Origin: JBKEAD01 sp047973165
Lineage (GTDB): Bacteria > Verrucomicrobiota > Verrucomicrobiia > Chthoniobacterales > JBKEAD01
Direction of reading: 5' to 3'
NCBI GenBank assembly: GCA_047973165.1
Contig: JBKEBM010000029.1
Location: forward strand, 1 to 18,749
Length of the DNA stretch: 18,749 bases
Shown here: positions 1 to 7,378 of the stretch, one piece after another
Numbering within the stretch: position 1 is the stretch's first letter
Layout of the letters: each line of letters starts with the position of its first letter
Translations under genes and position numbers: made by a program
Notes under the pieces: generated by a model
What the model saw: only the letters and a program-made list of their open reading frames with translations
The model's database searches: none
Told to the model about the DNA's origin: nothing

Positions 1-2
1 TA

Positions 3-248
3 ATCGGACCAGCAGAAACAGGCAAACTTTCCGAGCCTAAGTCCGTGATGCGTGATGCAGGAATTACCACCAGCAGTTGCTACGTCTATGATGTGAAAAC
101 AAAAATTTACAAACGGATTAAACTGAGGGAAGCAGGAGACTGGAGTCAGGAAAACCTGTCACCTGCAGCACAGGAACTGGCAAATTGGCTGGAAACCCTC
201 CGGGAGAAAAAAGGCGATGATCGGTCGACAAAAGTTTCTGGCCATTGA
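3..248 (+). CDS. C-terminal part of an unrecognised protein (5' end outside window)
   Basis: The frame is open from the first complete codon at position 3 to a TGA at 246-248, giving at least 81 residues. GTG 45 and ATG 48 lie in frame, but the frame stays open upstream of them with protein-like codon use, so the gene probably begins before the window. The visible part is soluble and rich in charged residues. It has a K/R-rich stretch (KTKIYKRIKLRE) followed by a helical segment (PAAQELANWLETLREKK). I see no recognisable motif and assign no function. Its last 32 bases overlap the start of the downstream exonuclease gene in another frame, which suggests the two are co-transcribed and perhaps translationally coupled. 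A short complete gene starting at GTG 45 is possible but less likely. Confidence 0.6.
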   Translation: MGPAETGKLSEPKSVMRDAGITTSSCYVYDVKTKIYKRIKLREAGDWSQENLSPAAQELANWLETLREKKGDDRSTKVSGH

Positions 249-795
249 TTTTGAATCGGCGCGAACGCAGCGTTTGGGCGGCGGAGATTTGCCGATTCAA
301 ATAGCCACTATCGCTTCGCTAAATCTCGAAATTAAAACATCCACGGCAAAAAAATTCTTTTTGAGCCCGTCGGAACCTGTCGTGCTGACGCGTGCCGACG
401 TGCATGGTATCACTCATAAGGACTTAGAGAATGCTCCCACTCTGCTCGAACTTTGGCCAAAGCTGTCTGACGATTTACAGGGCAGTCCGCTTATCGCTCA
501 CGGTGCCGGAACGGAACGTCGCTTTTTGAGAGCATTCCCTTTTTCGAAAATCGGTCCCTGGATCGATACGCTCTTTCTTTCCAAAAAAATTTACCCTGGA
601 CTGGATTCTTATGCTTTGGGCAGTCTGGTTGCCCGGCTGGGTATCGAAGACGAGTTGCGAAATTATTTTCCCAATGGTCGCTGGCATGAGGCACTCTTTG
701 ATGCAGCGGCCTGTCTTTTGCTCTTTCACCACCTGGTCAGAAGCGGGGGATTGCAGGACAAGCCTCTCGCCTGGCTGCTGGCAGACGAAAGTTGA
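217..795 (+). CDS. DnaQ-like DEDDh-type 3'-5' exonuclease
   Basis: This 192-residue protein has the three exonuclease motifs of the DNA polymerase III epsilon/RNase T superfamily in order. Exo I is AIDFES (Asp11, Glu13), Exo II is LIAHGAGTERRFL (His95, Glu100) and Exo III is WHEALFDA (His157, Asp162), the DEDDh arrangement. Members of this family remove nucleotides from 3' ends with two metal ions bound by the acidic residues. In Exo II the usual HNxxFD is replaced by HGAGTE, so Glu stands where Asp is normal. The protein is one exonuclease domain with no polymerase or other domain, so the substrate (DNA or RNA) cannot be told. ATG 217 is preceded by a purine-rich stretch (GGGAGAAAAAAGG) and lies inside the end of the upstream gene. 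The stop is only 13 bp from the stop of the convergent ketosynthase gene, with no hairpin between them. Confidence 0.85.
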   Translation: MIGRQKFLAIDFESARTQRLGGGDLPIQIATIASLNLEIKTSTAKKFFLSPSEPVVLTRADVHGITHKDLENAPTLLELWPKLSDDLQGSPLIAHGAGTERRFLRAFPFSKIGPWIDTLFLSKKIYPGLDSYALGSLVARLGIEDELRNYFPNGRWHEALFDAAACLLLFHHLVRSGGLQDKPLAWLLADES

Positions 796-808
796 TAGTT
801 CGTTTCGC

Positions 809-2044
809 TCAGGCGCGTTTGAAAACCACGGAGGCGTTGATTCCGCCAAAACCGAAGCAGTTATTAAGGACGGCCCGGGGATTTTTTTCTACCCCGTGGT
901 TGGTGATGATGTTGAGATCGCAGGCCGGATCAGGCGTCCGGTAGTGCAGGGTGGGGGGCAGCCAGCTGTCCTCAAAGGTGAGGCAGCAAATGATGGCTTC
1001 GAGTGCGCCGGTGGCACCGAGAGGGTGGGCGGTGTAGCCCTTGGTGCCGCTTACATGCAGGTTTCTGCGGGCGTGCTCAGCGAATACTTTGTGAATGCAG
1101 GCACTCTCATTTGCATCGTTGACCTGAGTGGAACTGGCGTGCGCATTGATGTAGTCGATATCCGTCGGGTTGAGTCCAGCATCGTTTAAAGCCTCCTGCA
1201 TCGCACGCGTCACGGGCTTCCCGTCGGGACGCGGAGTTGTCATGTGATACGCATCGTTGTTGAGTGCATAGCCGGAGAGTTCGGCGTAAATGTGAGCACC
1301 GCGTTTTTTTGCGTGTTCGTAGTCCTCGACGATCAGGGCGGCAGCTCCTTCGCCCATGACAAAGCCGTCGCGATGCAGATCAAAGGGGCGACAGGCGTGT
1401 GGTGGCTCCGCCCGGCTCATGGTGCGGATGTTGGCAAAAGCAGCGTAGGTGAGGGGGTTCAATGGAGCTTCGGCAGCTCCGGCAACGACAAAATCGCAGA
1501 GTCCGGATCGTATCCAGTGCAGAGCTTCTCCGAGTGCGATGGCTCCGCTTGTGCAGCTGTTGGAGTTTGTGGTTCCGGGTCCCTGGAAGCCGCAGTCGAT
1601 AGCGATATTGCTGTGGGCGGCTCCTCCGAAAATTTGCAGGGCCAGGGTTTTATTGATCGCTCGGGGGCCGTCAGTGATGAATTTTTGATGCTCGGTCTCT
1701 GCGTTGGAAATTCCGGCAAGTGCTGTTCCAAAACTAACTCCTGCACGAGGATTGGGATGCTCCGGAGAAAAAGATAACCCGGCATCCTGCAGGGCAAGGC
1801 GGGCTGATACGACGGCGAATTGGGCGTAACGGTCGATTCGTTTTAGTTGTTGTGGCGAAAAATACTCCCCTGGAGCAAAGTTATTTATTTCGCCGGCGCA
1901 GTGGGGTTTAACGCCTTCGCTTGAGAAACGTGTGAGTCGGGTGATACCGCTTTTTTCGGCGTGAAGCGCCCCCTGAAAGTTTGCTTTTCCAATTCCAACA
2001 CAGGAAACCGGACCAAGACCGGTGATAACAGCACGGCGATTCAT
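809..2044 (-). CDS. beta-ketoacyl-ACP synthase (FabF/KAS II-type)
   Basis: This 411-residue protein is full length for a FabF-type condensing enzyme of the thiolase fold. It would carry out decarboxylative Claisen condensation of malonyl-ACP with an acyl chain. The catalytic triad is visible: Cys164 in NSNSCTSGAIALGEA, His302 in NAHASSTQVND and His340 in KGYTAHPLGATGALEA, with Lys335 and the C-terminal CFGFGGINAS loop. Two signature positions differ from common FabF proteins: NAHGTST is NAHASST, and KSMTGHLLGAAG is KGYTAHPLGATG. It is therefore probably a specialised paralogue rather than the housekeeping elongation enzyme. It is the last gene of a four-gene operon. Its ATG overlaps the TAA of the reductase gene by one base (TAATG), so translation is probably coupled. 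No acyl-carrier protein is encoded nearby. The family is certain, the substrate unknown. Confidence 0.92.
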   Translation of the reverse strand: MNRRAVITGLGPVSCVGIGKANFQGALHAEKSGITRLTRFSSEGVKPHCAGEINNFAPGEYFSPQQLKRIDRYAQFAVVSARLALQDAGLSFSPEHPNPRAGVSFGTALAGISNAETEHQKFITDGPRAINKTLALQIFGGAAHSNIAIDCGFQGPGTTNSNSCTSGAIALGEALHWIRSGLCDFVVAGAAEAPLNPLTYAAFANIRTMSRAEPPHACRPFDLHRDGFVMGEGAAALIVEDYEHAKKRGAHIYAELSGYALNNDAYHMTTPRPDGKPVTRAMQEALNDAGLNPTDIDYINAHASSTQVNDANESACIHKVFAEHARRNLHVSGTKGYTAHPLGATGALEAIICCLTFEDSWLPPTLHYRTPDPACDLNIITNHGVEKNPRAVLNNCFGFGGINASVVFKRA

Positions 2045-2727
2045 TACTTTTTCTTTTGATGCTGTCGTTGACGGCGCAGGGTGAGGAAAGCCTCGTTTTC
2101 CCGCACGTCGATTGACTGAATTTTAAACTGTGTGACCCGAGGTAAAAAATTATTTACCAGCCCTAAAAGGCCAGGAGCTTTTTCGCCGCCAAAAATACAT
2201 GGAGCAAGCGTGAGGCGGAGTTCATCGATGATATCCTTTTCAACCAGGGAACGAAAAAGGGTTGGGCCTCCCTCGCAGACGAGGGTTCGCACGGCGTAGT
2301 CTGTGTAAAGGGTTGAAAGGGCCTGGTTGAGATCGAAAGGAGTTAGCGGGTGAATTTCCGTGTTGGGAAATTTTGTTTTGCGCTTATTTTTTTCGACGAA
2401 GAGAAGAATTTTTCCTCCCGGAGAATTGAAGATTTTTAGTTTTGGCGAAAGTTTTCCTGTTCGGGAGACGACAATGCGAAGCGGAAAGGGAGCCTGGCTG
2501 CGTTTTTTCCGTTCGTTGCGAAGTTGCTCGTTGGGCAGCCCAAGGCTCATGGTATCTGCTTCGAGTGTAGAGCGACCAACCATCACTGCATCACCATGTG
2601 AGCGAATGCGCAGCAGCTCCTGCTTGTCGGTCTTCGATGTGAAAGTGGATGGAGTTCGCTTGCGAGTCGATATTTTACCGTCGAGAGTGATTGCAAAATT
2701 CGCCAGAATATACGGACGATTTTTCAT
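2044..2727 (-). CDS. RibD C-terminal-domain/DHFR-like NADPH reductase, stand-alone
   Basis: This 227-residue protein matches the reductase half of RibD, a dihydrofolate-reductase-like fold. Visible motifs are ANFAITLDGKIS near residues 10-20 (family SLDGKIA), VGRSTLEAD at 50-58 (family VGxxTvxxDxP) and LVCEGGPTLFRSLVEKDIIDEL at about 149-170, the conserved EGGxxL...DEL block, followed by APCIFGG. RibD-C enzymes reduce the ribosyl group of a pyrimidine riboflavin intermediate with NADPH, but the fold also covers other reductases. No deaminase domain is fused and no other riboflavin gene is near, so a riboflavin role is only one possibility. It overlaps the upstream membrane-protein gene by ATGA and the downstream ketosynthase by TAATG. 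This tight coupling to a ketosynthase makes a dedicated pathway plausible. The C-terminus is a basic tail (RQRQHQKKK). Confidence 0.85.
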   Translation of the reverse strand: MKNRPYILANFAITLDGKISTRKRTPSTFTSKTDKQELLRIRSHGDAVMVGRSTLEADTMSLGLPNEQLRNERKKRSQAPFPLRIVVSRTGKLSPKLKIFNSPGGKILLFVEKNKRKTKFPNTEIHPLTPFDLNQALSTLYTDYAVRTLVCEGGPTLFRSLVEKDIIDELRLTLAPCIFGGEKAPGLLGLVNNFLPRVTQFKIQSIDVRENEAFLTLRRQRQHQKKK

Positions 2728-3818
2728 TCACGGGGTTGTTGTTCCGAGGCCCGGCGTTCGCGTTCTTCTTCGCTTGCAATGGACTGTTCTTCGAGTGTGT
2801 CATTGAGTTTTTCTATCGAAGAAATACCGGGGTGTTGAAAGCCTGCTTCGATACTGAGAGCACCTGCCGAAGAAGGACGATAAAAAATATAAACCAGCCC
2901 GCCGAGAACCGCCCAGAAAGCAAGGCCAAGAAATCCGGTGAACCCAATGAGTGCGCCGATCCCAACGGGTAACTCGTAAAGTGCGCTCAGAGTCACCTGA
3001 AATAATTGCTCGCGAACACCGATTCCTGCAAGGCTGATGGGCAGGGAAGAGATCGTCTGAATGATTGGGAGAACTGCAAAAATTTCCGGGATTGCAAGCT
3101 TTGCTCCGAAGGCTTTCGCCGCAAAATAAAATGAAAAAAAGAGGCCCATGTGCCCCGGCAAGCTTAAAATAAATGCAGATAAAAGAGCACCTGGGCGTCG
3201 GGCGTAGGTCGAAAAGGCTGAGGCCAGTTCGATAACTCCGTTTCGCAGTGGAAGCCATTTGGGAATAAAGCGGGAGAGATTAAAAACCTCAACCAGGACG
3301 GCTGCAAGAATGACTCCGACAGAAGCAGCGCAAATAAATGCCAGCGCAATGAGCAGCGGACGTGTCGTTTCATTTCCCCATAAAAGTGAGAAGGAAAAGA
3401 TGCTGATAATCCCCGCGATTGTAATCAGTGCCAGCAGCCCCATGATACGATCCACCACGACACTCAGGAAAGCGGGCATTTTTTTATCAGGAGATTCCCG
3501 AATGGCGTAATAAATCTTTAGCACATCACCGCCGGTAGAGCCTGGAAGAAAAAGATTAAAAAAAGCGCCGATGAGATTGAGTGCGACAACACGAGGAAAA
3601 CGCAGACGGATATCCTGAACTCGCAACAGAACATCCCAGCGCCAGGACTGAAAAATAATAGTGACTCCGATCGACAGAATCACGGGAAGCATCCACCACC
3701 AGTTTGCTGTCTTCATAGCCTCGGCCATCATCTGACGTTTCTCCGGATTATGAAAAATCCACCAGAGCAAGGTTCCGGTGACGAGAAGTTGAATCAAAAT
3801 GGTAATGCTGCGTTTCAT
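2724..3818 (-). CDS. UPF0104 / LPG-synthase-TM-like (flippase-like) integral membrane protein
   Basis: This 364-residue protein is almost wholly hydrophobic up to about residue 313, with roughly eight membrane segments, the first near 4-22. It carries the hallmarks of the UPF0104/AglD/YbhN family, which is related to the transmembrane half of lysyl-phosphatidylglycerol synthase MprF: LPGSTGGDVLK at 91-101, VVDRIMGL at 121-128 and LPISLAGIGVRE at 259-270. Members are linked to lipid translocation or handling of lipid-linked products in the inner membrane. The catalytic GNAT-like domain of MprF is absent. A soluble C-terminal tail from about 314 is rich in Glu, Arg and Ser. The start overlaps the upstream isomerase gene (3815-3818, ATGA) and the stop overlaps the reductase start (2724-2727, ATGA). 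A GGAAAGAG stretch lies about 11 bases before the ATG. The family call is firm; the transported lipid is unknown. Confidence 0.87.
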   Translation of the reverse strand: MKRSITILIQLLVTGTLLWWIFHNPEKRQMMAEAMKTANWWWMLPVILSIGVTIIFQSWRWDVLLRVQDIRLRFPRVVALNLIGAFFNLFLPGSTGGDVLKIYYAIRESPDKKMPAFLSVVVDRIMGLLALITIAGIISIFSFSLLWGNETTRPLLIALAFICAASVGVILAAVLVEVFNLSRFIPKWLPLRNGVIELASAFSTYARRPGALLSAFILSLPGHMGLFFSFYFAAKAFGAKLAIPEIFAVLPIIQTISSLPISLAGIGVREQLFQVTLSALYELPVGIGALIGFTGFLGLAFWAVLGGLVYIFYRPSSAGALSIEAGFQHPGISSIEKLNDTLEEQSIASEEERERRASEQQPRE

Positions 3819-4726
3819 TCGTTGAATAACTCTTTCCAGTGTTTGCGGGCTGCCTGGATTTCCTCTTTTTCTGCAGAGGGGCTTAGTTCCCAGACCATGT
3901 AAGTTTCGGATGGAAGCAAAGCACGAAGGGTTTTAAAATCTATTTTTCCTTTGAAAGGAACGCGGTGATCACGATCCGGCCATATGACATCGTGGACGTG
4001 GCAGCCGACAAGCTGACTTTTCGCAGAGTCAAGCCAGCCCGCATGATCGAGAAGTTTCATATTAGCCTTAATTTGGGCATGTCCAAAATCATGCCAGTAA
4101 CCGAGGGCGGGAGAGTTTAAATCTTTAAGAAGGGGCAGAATCTCACGCTCGGACGGCACGTCTTCGTATCGCTGTCGATTCTCCAGACCGATACGAACCC
4201 CGTGTTTTTCTGCGAAGGGAAGAATTGCCTCCAGGGCAGTTGTCAGACGTTTAAGAAAAAATTCTGAAACTTTTTCGCGCTGCTGAACGAACTTCAGTTT
4301 CCTGTCGCAATAATCGCGTGAGAGAAAGTTTTTATTCCGAATCTCCGTCAGCAGTGTCCTGTAAGCTCGCAGTGAGTGTGCTTTTCCTCCATGTAAGACC
4401 ATGCGCTTTACGCCCAGGCTTCCGGCGAGCTCGATGGTGGATTGTGCCAGGTAAATCGCACGCTTTCTTTCCTCCTCACGATGCGAGGTGAACTCAAAGT
4501 AGTCCGGTGTCGGAGCCAAAACGTCAGCAGGAACCGGACAAAAATTATGAATACTTCCCACCTGAATATCGCCTTTTTCAATGCGCTTTAAAATACCCTC
4601 AAGCTGAAAATTTCGCATGCCATGGCTGATTTCGATCGTATCGAAACCAAGCCCCAGAATTTCATCCACGATCTCACTGCCGTCGCGTAAACGGGATGAA
4701 TTCCAGCATGTCGAAAGGGCCAGCAT
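3815..4726 (-). CDS. sugar phosphate isomerase/epimerase (xylose-isomerase-like TIM barrel)
   Basis: This 303-residue protein belongs to the AP-endonuclease-2/xylose-isomerase-like TIM-barrel family. The beta-strand ends carry candidate metal ligands in the usual order: Glu182 in RIGLENR, Asp213 and His216 in GYWHDFGHAQ, His243/His245 in GCHVHDV and Glu280 in MVWELSP. An early strand contains GFDTIEISHG. The family includes ketose epimerases, inosose dehydratases and hydroxypyruvate isomerases, so the substrate cannot be read from sequence. It is the first gene of the four-gene minus-strand operon and its stop overlaps the start of the membrane-protein gene by four bases. ATG 4726 has no Shine-Dalgarno sequence. 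A possible but weak promoter (TTGGAA, 17 bases, TAGTCT on the minus strand) ends only about 10 bases before it. Confidence 0.85.
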   Translation of the reverse strand: MLALSTCWNSSRLRDGSEIVDEILGLGFDTIEISHGMRNFQLEGILKRIEKGDIQVGSIHNFCPVPADVLAPTPDYFEFTSHREEERKRAIYLAQSTIELAGSLGVKRMVLHGGKAHSLRAYRTLLTEIRNKNFLSRDYCDRKLKFVQQREKVSEFFLKRLTTALEAILPFAEKHGVRIGLENRQRYEDVPSEREILPLLKDLNSPALGYWHDFGHAQIKANMKLLDHAGWLDSAKSQLVGCHVHDVIWPDRDHRVPFKGKIDFKTLRALLPSETYMVWELSPSAEKEEIQAARKHWKELFNE

Positions 4727-4777
4727 CGCGGTAGACTAGGTGAGACGGAAAAAGTTTCCAACTGTGTTTTAGAGGAA

Positions 4778-4805
4778 TTGAAAGTTTTCCTGGCTTGCCT
4801 ATGAT
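4778..4805 (+). promoter_or_regulatory. sigma70-type promoter for the EF-hand lipoprotein gene
   Basis: A TTGAAA box at 4778-4783 and a TATGAT box at 4800-4805 are separated by 16 bases, both close to consensus. Transcription would start near 4812, leaving a leader of about 24 bases before ATG 4836. The in-frame ATG at 4815 would be almost leaderless from this promoter and is the less likely start. Predicted from pattern only. Confidence 0.5.
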
Positions 4806-4835
4806 GTGTAAACTATGCCGGAAGATCATCATTTT

Positions 4836-5222
4836 ATGAAAATTATTGTCCCTGTATTTCTTTTTTGCAACTTCATCGCACTGTCTGCCTGCTCGACTTT
4901 TGATCCGGCAGTTTCGTCGGAACGCTCTTCAGGTTTGAGTAATGCTTTTACGGGTTATGTTTTCGAGAGAGGTGATAAAAACCAGGACAATCAACTGAGC
5001 CTGGACGAGTGGCGGGCAGCGGGTGGGAATGCCTTAAACTTTAAGTCGGTCGATGATAATGGCAGCAACTTTATCTCACGGGATGAGATGCTTGATGCGA
5101 CAGCGACAGATAAATTTTTCAATCTCGTGAAAAGTCGAATGTTGGTGAGCCCCAAAGATGATATGACTCCTTCGGACTTTGATACTCCGGTTGGCGTGAG
5201 TCTCTTATCTTCTACTTTTTGA
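4836..5222 (+). CDS. small EF-hand lipoprotein
   Basis: From ATG 4836 the product has 128 residues. It begins with a lipoprotein signal (MKIIVPVFLFCNFIALSAC) whose lipobox LSAC puts the lipidated Cys at 19, so it should be membrane-anchored outside the cytoplasm. Two canonical 12-residue EF-hand loops follow: DKNQDNQLSLDE at 47-58 and DDNGSNFISRDE at 73-84. Each has acidic or polar ligands at positions 1, 3, 5 and 9 and Glu at 12, so calcium binding is likely. No enzymatic domain is seen. I prefer this start to the in-frame ATG 4815 because the extra residues (MPEDHHF) would put acidic residues before the signal peptide, and GGAAG precedes 4836. A good promoter lies upstream. The secreted Cys-rich gene follows after 39 bases. 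Confidence 0.8.
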   Translation: MKIIVPVFLFCNFIALSACSTFDPAVSSERSSGLSNAFTGYVFERGDKNQDNQLSLDEWRAAGGNALNFKSVDDNGSNFISRDEMLDATATDKFFNLVKSRMLVSPKDDMTPSDFDTPVGVSLLSSTF

Positions 5223-5261
5223 GTGCATTGAGTCGAAACGCCAGGTAGAGATATAAGTGTT

Positions 5262-5534
5262 ATGAAACTACTTGTTACTACATTTGCTGTCCTGACTCTT
5301 AGCTTTGCCGGTGTTACTTATGCTGAAAGCGAAGCTACCGTTGCTCCGTATGCTTTGGATGTTTGCCTTGTTTCCGATGAGGAATTTGACGATGAGCCTT
5401 TTGTCCTCGTCTACGAAGGGCAGGAAATAAAACTTTGCTGTAAAAAATGCAGTAAGAAATTTAAAAGTGATCCTGATAAATATCTGAAAAAGCTCAAAGA
5501 AGCGTCAGCAGATAAAGCTGCAGACAAAGAATAA
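5262..5534 (+). CDS. secreted Cys-rich protein, YHS/TRASH-like metal-binding type
   Basis: This 90-residue protein starts with a Sec signal peptide (cleavage likely after TYA at 21). The mature part carries Cys35 (LDVCLVS), a short beta-like segment around VLVYEGQEIKLCC, and Cys59, Cys60 and Cys63 in the CCKKCSKKF motif, followed by DPDKYLKKLKE. This pattern of one early Cys, then CCxxCxxxF and a short helix resembles YHS/TRASH-type domains that bind copper or other soft metals, so a periplasmic metal chaperone or sensor role is plausible. The substrate is not known. The C-terminus is Lys- and Asp-rich. AGGTAGAG lies 9-16 bases before the ATG. The gene is probably co-transcribed with the EF-hand lipoprotein and is followed within 30 bases by a strong terminator. 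Confidence 0.75.
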   Translation: MKLLVTTFAVLTLSFAGVTYAESEATVAPYALDVCLVSDEEFDDEPFVLVYEGQEIKLCCKKCSKKFKSDPDKYLKKLKEASADKAADKE

Positions 5535-5561
5535 TTCGTCTGTTCGATTATACTTAACAAT

Positions 5562-5598
5562 AACCGACGTATGGTGGATTCCATACGTCGGTTTTTTT
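5562..5598. terminator. intrinsic terminator, probably bidirectional
   Basis: A perfect 13-bp inverted repeat (5562-5574 with 5581-5593, stem AACCGACGTATGG) closes a 6-base loop. The T-run starts inside the right arm (5592) and continues to 5598. It ends the plus-strand transcript of the lipoprotein/Cys-rich pair. The convergent MscS-like gene has its stop codon (5597-5599) in the T-run, and on its strand the hairpin is followed by a weaker T-rich stretch, so termination both ways is likely. Confidence 0.88.
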
Positions 5599-7303
5599 AT
5601 GCCTGGGCGGTGGAAGATTCGCTTGCTGCCTCGGCTTTGTGCAGAGTGATTTGTTGGAAGGGGATACCGAGGTCGAATTTGTTGCAGGCATCGACGCCGA
5701 TGCGCTGGAGCATACGCTCAATGACAAAGCGGCGCGGAGCCAGGCTGCCGACAACATCGACCTGGGCGTTGTAGTCGAGCGAGGAGGCACTGGCCTGGCG
5801 AAACTCGACTTTCAAGGAGAGGATTTCCTCGTGAGCGACTTCTTTATAAATCTCGCGACTGAAAAATTCCCGGAGCTGCTCCAGCGTTTTCGATGTGCTC
5901 TCAGGCTGGTTTTTATAATCAATTCCGATGACGGTTTTGACCCGGAAATTGTGGGAAAAATTCTGCGGATTCAGGTTGAGAAAATTTTCTGTTGTATAGG
6001 TTTTCAGTGTTCCGCCCAGGAGGGTGAGGCGGACGGTTTCGACATTCTGAAAAGTGACTCGTCCGTAAACCTCATCGTCGAGTTGGACCCAGTCGCCTTC
6101 GTTGCTTGGGAAAAAAGGTTCGTTAGCCGTCTCGGGGTGGGAGAGACGGTCGGTGAGGCTGCTGATGGGAATGCGAAGAGTGCCATTGTTTAGTACCGGA
6201 TTTCTCAGGATGCTGAAGAAGCTGAGTTTTTCGATGATCCAGGGGACATTGTTGATAACGATGCGTTCGCCTTCCCGCACCACGCCTATATTCAATATGA
6301 GGCGGATTTCATTCAGATACGATGGGATGGAGTCACGCAGAGTAATTAAGACCCCAAAGAGTAACAGAGAAAATAAGCCCAGCAGGACCCAGTCGCCAAA
6401 ACTGATGAGGACGCTGGCAGCGACAAATAAAGCTCCGAGAAAGCTGAGGATTGAGAGTCCGATGTCGAGGAGACGAATGCCAAAGCTGCGGCCTTGCGAG
6501 AAAAGTTTTGTGGATCGGTGGAGGTAACTGTGGAGCAGATTCAGCAGGAAAAAGGTGAGGGCGGCGGCAAGGACTGCGAAGATGAGATTTTTGCCACGCT
6601 GGCGAAAGAAGGATTCGAGGAGGCCGGTTGTCTGGCCGACGAAGGAGCGTTGCTCGCTGTTGATGGCGTTGATGCGGAAGGCGAGGATATCCAGCTCATC
6701 GTTTGTTTTTTCGAGGCGTTTGGAGAAATGCTCCTGAATGCGCTGAAGGTTTTTTTTAAGTTCGGCGTCCGGGGTTTGCTCGATATTTTGTTTTAGCTTT
6801 TCGAGTCCGATTGTGAGGATTTCGCTTTGGATTTTTGTATCGTTGTATTTGTCGCGTATGATCTGGGCCTCGCGAGAGTCTGCGGTTACACGCTTGAAGT
6901 CTGCGATCAGGGGACGAATGACATCCTCGATGGCACCACGCAGCGTAAAAGGAGTGTCGTCAATGGTTTTTAGAGCGTCGATATCGAGACGCGGGGCGAC
7001 GATTTCGAAAATTTCGAGTTTGGTTTCGTTGAGTTTGCCTTCGAGAGATTTGAGTTCGGCAAAGAGTTCGCGTTTTTCGTCTTCGCTGACTTGTTCACGC
7101 AGGGTGTCCCGAGTGAGTTTGATTTCTTTTTCGATGGAGTGAAGGCGTTTAATCAGGGCTTGAACGGCTTCGTCCCGGTATTCAGAAATATTTTCTGTAG
7201 CGGGGAGGGGAGAGGCCGAATCGGATGTTGCTGACAAAGCGGACGACCCAAACAAAAAGCCCGTCAACAAGGTGACAAAAAAGGAATATCGGATGAGGCG
7301 CAC
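5597..7303 (-). CDS. MscS-family mechanosensitive ion channel protein
   Basis: This 568-residue protein is about twice the size of E. coli MscS. A signal-like hydrophobic segment (residues 5-25) is followed by a long charged helical region (about 40-235, coiled-coil-like) that would be periplasmic. Three hydrophobic segments follow at about 240-261, 277-301 and 303-322. After them comes the MscS beta-domain-like block: LNIGVVREGERIVINNVPW at about 337-355 and GTLRIPISSL at 374-383, equivalent to the GDxVxI...vxIPN core of MscS. The C-terminal 430-555 fits the cytoplasmic alpha/beta cage. Such channels release solutes on hypo-osmotic shock; larger members may have other gating. The start is GTG at 7303 with no Shine-Dalgarno sequence. 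It diverges from infA. Its stop TAA sits in the tail of the shared terminator. Confidence 0.85.
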   Translation of the reverse strand: MRLIRYSFFVTLLTGFLFGSSALSATSDSASPLPATENISEYRDEAVQALIKRLHSIEKEIKLTRDTLREQVSEDEKRELFAELKSLEGKLNETKLEIFEIVAPRLDIDALKTIDDTPFTLRGAIEDVIRPLIADFKRVTADSREAQIIRDKYNDTKIQSEILTIGLEKLKQNIEQTPDAELKKNLQRIQEHFSKRLEKTNDELDILAFRINAINSEQRSFVGQTTGLLESFFRQRGKNLIFAVLAAALTFFLLNLLHSYLHRSTKLFSQGRSFGIRLLDIGLSILSFLGALFVAASVLISFGDWVLLGLFSLLLFGVLITLRDSIPSYLNEIRLILNIGVVREGERIVINNVPWIIEKLSFFSILRNPVLNNGTLRIPISSLTDRLSHPETANEPFFPSNEGDWVQLDDEVYGRVTFQNVETVRLTLLGGTLKTYTTENFLNLNPQNFSHNFRVKTVIGIDYKNQPESTSKTLEQLREFFSREIYKEVAHEEILSLKVEFRQASASSLDYNAQVDVVGSLAPRRFVIERMLQRIGVDACNKFDLGIPFQQITLHKAEAASESSTAQA

Positions 7304-7378
7304 GAAGAAGAACTAGCAGGATATGAGTTTCTTCGGAAGCATGATTCGGTGGTCTTTGAAAAAAACTTAGAAGATGGG

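Noticed and set aside
1244..1777. 177-residue open frame on the plus strand
   Set aside because: It lies entirely antisense to the ketosynthase gene, whose catalytic motifs are clear, and its translation is low-complexity with no motif.
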